Assembly (NCBI RefSeq): GCF_002764115.1
Contig: NZ_CP017945.1
Span: 62,001-126,000, forward strand
Origin: Phyllobacterium zundukense
Lineage (GTDB): Bacteria; Pseudomonadota; Alphaproteobacteria; Rhizobiales; Rhizobiaceae
Length of the DNA stretch: 64,000 bases
Reading direction: 5' to 3'
Shown: piece after piece, positions 60,952 to 64,000 of the stretch
How positions within the stretch are numbered: the first letter of the stretch is position 1
Layout of the letters: each line of letters begins with the position of its first letter
Notes under the pieces: generated by a model
Seen by the model: the letters and a program-made list of their open reading frames with translations, nothing else
What the model was told of the DNA's origin: nothing
Databases searched by the model: none
Position numbers and translations under genes: made by a program

Positions 60952-62710
60952 CGACAACCTCCCCGCTCGCAAGATCCACCGTGAAATTGCGCGAAGGCAG
61001 GCCTGAAAGATAGCAGCCCATCATTCGCAGCATCCGCGCGAAACTTTCCTGGGCACCGCCCATTTCGATTGCAACAGAACCGGCATAGATGCCGATCAGG
61101 AAACTGTAGGCCGCAAGCCGCTCCGGTGAAATGCGATCGAGCGCCATTTCACTGCCCATGCGTAAGCGGTACCAGTCCCCGAGCAGGCCGAGTACCGGTA
61201 TCGCATCCAGCCGTTCGATCGTGATACCGCTCGCTTCGGCCAGAGCCTGCATCGCCGTCATCATATCGTCGCGGGCGCGCTGCGCATGGATTACTGCAAC
61301 GGCATCGTCAACGGCGACTGGCTGCGCACACAGACTGAGAGCAAGCAGGTCGCCGAGTTTGAGCTGCGGCATGATCCGCGCCATATCCTTCGGCCACTCG
61401 CGCCGCAGATACCGGTGCATAACCAGCTGATCGACATGCTCCGACAGGAATTCGCCGTAATCGGCGGCATCCAGCATCCTGCCGACCTTTTTTCCGGTGA
61501 GATTGATCTCTATCCGGTACTGATCATTGATGGCCGGGTCGATGGGAAGATGATCCAGGCTCACGGTTTCAACCTGCAGCTTGTCGCCTGGCGTCACAAC
61601 CTTGAAGGCTGGCGGAAAAGCAACCAGTGATGGCACGCCGATATTGACCAGCGAGCCGCTATCCTTTTGCGCCCGCGCCGTATCGTTGACGTGGAGATGC
61701 CCGCTGAAATGGGTACGCAGGCCCGCATCGATAACGGCGCTGGCAACCTCGCCCGAAGGCGTGCGCTCAGTCGAGCTCGTCCTGCCGATCAGCGCACGCT
61801 CGTCATCGGCCGTTCCATCCAGCATATCCAGCATCGGGTAGTGCGAGAATGTCAGCAATTGCTTACCCTCGCGCTGCGCCCTCGCTGCAACATCCTTCGC
61901 CCAATCGAACACGAAGCGCTTGTGTTTGAGCATGGCGTTCCAGCCGGCATTGGTGCTATCGACGAAGGCGCCGGCATCCCCTTCGGCAAAATCGCCATTG
62001 CGTGGCTCGAATACATTGGCGTCGATCATCAGGAGCCAGAGGCCCGCTATGGGCTCGACCAGATAGGACGCGTCCATCAGCTGGTATACGTTCCGCCCGT
62101 CGGCCGAGCGAACCGTATAGAGCCGTTTCGCAGGATCTTCATCTGTTCCGAACGGCGTTTCCCAATGCAGATCCGTCTGCCTGCGAAAGAAGCCGATATC
62201 CGGCAGCGCCTGCAATCCCGCCGGATAGCCGGGGCAATACATCTTGCTGGTAACGACCATCCCGTCCGCATCGTCATCGACGAATTCACCGTCACTCGCG
62301 GTGATCGTATAGGTGCCATCCTGATTGAGCAGGCGCTTGGCATGATGGCGGCCTTTGGGCCCAAAAATATCATGATTTCCGACAGTTGCGGTGAAAACGA
62401 GCCCATGGTTTTGGCTGTAGCCATCGAGCAGCTTTCGCAGCGCAGCGAGGGTCGCCACCTGGCCGTCATCGGAATAGTCGCCGAGCAGGACGACATGCCT
62501 TATTCCCCGCGCCACCACCGTATCCAATGCCGCCCGCAAGGCTTGATAGCTTTCGTTGAACACACGGGTCGAGCGCACCGTGTCCGTCAGCCGGCGCGCA
62601 GTCATCCCGCGGCCGGCTATGTCTATGCCGTCAAAATCATAATCGCCATAGAGATCGTGAAAATGCGCATCGGCAATGACAGCAATCGGCGGGAATTTCG
62701 AAGAAGACAT
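60905..62710 (-). CDS. Calcineurin-like metallophosphoesterase
   Basis: A 601-residue cytosolic or loosely exported hydrolase; no signal peptide is seen. Metal motifs in order: [12 protein letters not shown] (DxH), [14 protein letters not shown] (GDxxDDG), [10 protein letters not shown] (GNHD), [15 protein letters not shown] and [12 protein letters not shown] (GHxH). The C-terminal 230 residues are a family-specific helical region. The substrate, perhaps a cyclic nucleotide or nucleotide, cannot be told from sequence. Its 3' end overlaps mntR on the other strand by 47 bases. Confidence 0.87.
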   Translation of the reverse strand: MSSSKFPPIAVIADAHFHDLYGDYDFDGIDIAGRGMTARRLTDTVRSTRVFNESYQALRAALDTVVARGIRHVVLLGDYSDDGQVATLAALRKLLDGYSQNHGLVFTATVGNHDIFGPKGRHHAKRLLNQDGTYTITASDGEFVDDDADGMVVTSKMYCPGYPAGLQALPDIGFFRRQTDLHWETPFGTDEDPAKRLYTVRSADGRNVYQLMDASYLVEPIAGLWLLMIDANVFEPRNGDFAEGDAGAFVDSTNAGWNAMLKHKRFVFDWAKDVAARAQREGKQLLTFSHYPMLDMLDGTADDERALIGRTSSTERTPSGEVASAVIDAGLRTHFSGHLHVNDTARAQKDSGSLVNIGVPSLVAFPPAFKVVTPGDKLQVETVSLDHLPIDPAINDQYRIEINLTGKKVGRMLDAADYGEFLSEHVDQLVMHRYLRREWPKDMARIMPQLKLGDLLALSLCAQPVAVDDAVAVIHAQRARDDMMTAMQALAEASGITIERLDAIPVLGLLGDWYRLRMGSEMALDRISPERLAAYSFLIGIYAGSVAIEMGGAQESFARMLRMMGCYLSGLPSRNFTVDLASGEVVASLDWSTSQSSPQKA

Positions 62711-62924
62711 GAATCAGGCATTCCGGGTGAACAGGTTCGCGAACTTATACATTTGTACCGATGATTGTCATAAAGCTTAAAAAACAAATCGCTATCGCCT
62801 ACATATGGTCTGGCGCAGGTTTTTATTGCGCCATTGACAAATAAAACGAAATCCAAGTCTCGCATAACGAATGCAGTTTGGTTACGATGCCCCTAAAAAT
62901 GGGGAATTGGGTGTAAAGAGCATA

Positions 62925-63755
62925 ATGAACGACGAAATATTTCGGGTGAAATTCTGGGGAACGCGAGGAAGCGTTTCCGTATCGGGGCCCGAATTCACAC
63001 GATATGGCGGCAGCACCGCCTGCATCGAAGTCCAGTGCGGCAAACACAGGCTGATCTTCGATACAGGTTCCGGTGTGCGACAGGCAGGCGAAGCCTTAAC
63101 GCAAGAAGGTATCGACCATATCGATATCCTGTTCACCCATTGCCACTATGACCACATTATCGGACTTCCCTATTTTTCACCGTTATACAATCCGATGATG
63201 AATGTGCGACTGTGGTCCGGGCATCTGGCCGGGATCATGACCACGCGCGAAATGGTCAAGCAGTTCATGCGTCCGCCATGGTTTCCCGTCGAGCCCGAAA
63301 TCTGCAAGGCCAGTCTCGGCTTCCGCGATTTCCGCTCCGGCGACGTGCTCACGCCATTTGAAGGCATCAAGATACGCACCGACAGCCTCAATCATCCAGG
63401 CGGTTGCATAGGCTATCGCATCGAATGGGCAGGCCGCGTGCTGGCGCTGATCTACGATACCGAGCACGAGGCCGGAAAACTTGATCCTGCCGTGATGAAA
63501 CTCATCAAGGGTGCCGACCTCGTCGTCTACGACTGCACCTATACGGAAGACGAGATGCCGCGGAGGTTCGGCTACGGCCATTCTACCTGGCAGCACGGCG
63601 TATTGCTGGCGGAGGCAGCGAAGATCGGCAAACTTGCGCTGTTCCACCATGCGCCGTCGCGGACTGATGACGAGCTCGACGCGTTCGAACGGCTGGCGAA
63701 GAAAAGTTTCTCAGGCGCTTTCGCTGCCCGCGACTTTCAGGTGATCGACCTCTAG
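62925..63755 (+). CDS. Metallo-beta-lactamase-fold hydrolase (PhnP-like)
   Basis: A 276-residue MBL-fold protein. It begins VKFWGTRGSVSVSGPEFTRY and GGSTACIEV, the typical start of the COG1235 group. The metal motif is FTHCHYDHIIGLPYF (HxHxDH), with further ligands in DSLNHPGGCIGYRI, LALIYDTEHE and ALFHHAPSRTDDEL. Members include phosphodiesterases of several kinds, so a cyclic-phosphate substrate is possible but unproven. ATG 62925 has AAAGAG upstream. The 214-base gap before it shows no gene or clear signal. Confidence 0.85.
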   Translation: MNDEIFRVKFWGTRGSVSVSGPEFTRYGGSTACIEVQCGKHRLIFDTGSGVRQAGEALTQEGIDHIDILFTHCHYDHIIGLPYFSPLYNPMMNVRLWSGHLAGIMTTREMVKQFMRPPWFPVEPEICKASLGFRDFRSGDVLTPFEGIKIRTDSLNHPGGCIGYRIEWAGRVLALIYDTEHEAGKLDPAVMKLIKGADLVVYDCTYTEDEMPRRFGYGHSTWQHGVLLAEAAKIGKLALFHHAPSRTDDELDAFERLAKKSFSGAFAARDFQVIDL

Positions 63756-64000
63756 AGCAAGTTTTGCGGCTCCCGGATCGAGACCCAGCGGCCACCCGGT
63801 GTTTCCCTCGTCACTGCGAAAAGAGCCCGCAGGAACGCCCAAGCCGACTCATCATGCACCAGATGGTGGGTTAGGATGCCAACCGGCTCGTTGCTGCCGT
63901 CAAAGCGCTGCTGCAATTCCCTGACAATCGCCGCAACCAGTTCGCCATGATCGCGGCAGCCCCGCGTGCCATGCCAGTCCATCGGATCCACATGCGTGTT
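63752..64000 (-). CDS. Polysaccharide deacetylase family protein, C-terminal part
   Basis: The reverse strand enters from beyond the right edge with NTHVDPMDWHGTRGCRDHGE, then RFDGSNEPVGILTHHLVHDE and SAWAFLRALFAVT, ending EPQNLL. The THxDPxxWhGTRG and GLLTHHLVHDE words are typical of the C-terminal part of a polysaccharide deacetylase family found next to rhizobial glycosyltransferase genes. About 82 residues are in the window; the catalytic half is outside. Its stop codon overlaps the stop of the hydrolase gene (shared CTAG). Confidence 0.6.
   Translation of the reverse strand, partial: NTHVDPMDWHGTRGCRDHGELVAAIVRELQQRFDGSNEPVGILTHHLVHDESAWAFLRALFAVTRETPGGRWVSIREPQNLL

Noticed and set aside
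61667..62764. 365-codon plus-strand open frame opposite the metallophosphoesterase gene
   Set aside because: The minus strand carries the complete set of metallophosphoesterase motifs; the plus-strand product is Arg/His-rich without homology features.
63750..63755. Shared CTAG of two convergent stop codons
   Set aside because: TAG on both strands naturally produces CTAG; a 4-base overlap of convergent genes is common.
1..64000. tRNA, rRNA, CRISPR arrays, insertion sequences and phage attachment sites
   Set aside because: No cloverleaf-like sequence, no regularly spaced repeats, no transposase or integrase gene and no long terminal inverted repeats were seen on reading through the window.

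Overview
The window is chromosomal DNA of an alphaproteobacterium of the order Hyphomicrobiales (Rhizobiales), most like the Brucella/Phyllobacterium/Mesorhizobium side of the order. The evidence is the rhizobial flagellar gene set (motC, motE, flaF, flbT, a hybrid response regulator of the Rem/FtcR type, a DUF1217 protein) together with a LuxR regulator that strongly resembles Brucella VjbR. No RNA genes, IS elements or CRISPR arrays were seen.

Layout. 1-2130: a partial DUF4239 gene, a ChaA-type cation/proton antiporter and a small PilZ protein. 2162-37674: one large flagellar locus. Minus-strand units are rem/ftcR; flgE-flgK-flgL-flaF-flbT-flgD-fliQ; flhA-fliR and four small genes behind it; fliF-fliH-like-motB-motC-fliK-lytic transglycosylase; two flagellin genes; flgB-flgC-fliE-flgG-flgA-flgI-motE-flgH-fliL-fliP; and DUF1217-flgF-fliI-unknown. 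The plus-strand unit is motA-fliM-unknown-fliN-fliG-flhB-unknown. The locus holds nearly the whole basal body, hook, switch, motor and export gate, but no che genes, fliO, fliS or flgM were recognised. A vjbR-like gene closes it at 37679-38470.

Flagellar regulation visible in the DNA. Six operon heads carry a related element (core CTTCnnGCAAGcTT) 44-63 bases before the start codon, a candidate FtcR/Rem-dependent promoter. Both flagellin mRNAs share a conserved leader hairpin, a plausible FlbT target. The second flagellin gene has a one-base deletion at codon 29. A frameshifted, toxinless antitoxin gene sits between fliQ and flhA.

38471-50801 holds two class III cyclase-fold genes (a DUF3095 protein, and a cyclase whose end overlaps a polysaccharide lyase gene), a nucleotide-sugar dehydrogenase, a VapBC toxin-antitoxin pair and a complete peptide-type ABC importer.

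50873-57900 is the most unusual part: three glycosyltransferase genes, a 905-residue ABC-exporter-like membrane protein whose nucleotide-binding domain has lost every catalytic motif and carries three copies of one segment, and a stand-alone cyclic-nucleotide-binding protein. With the cyclases, lyase, dehydrogenase and the polysaccharide deacetylase at the right edge, this suggests a cNMP-linked envelope or exopolysaccharide system with a non-ATPase ABC fold.

57949-60951 is a manganese module: a ZIP transporter with an extra extracytoplasmic domain, a two-domain multicopper oxidase, and a divergent mntR, with two MntR-box-like palindromes between them. The window ends with a metallophosphoesterase, a metallo-beta-lactamase-fold hydrolase and the partial deacetylase.
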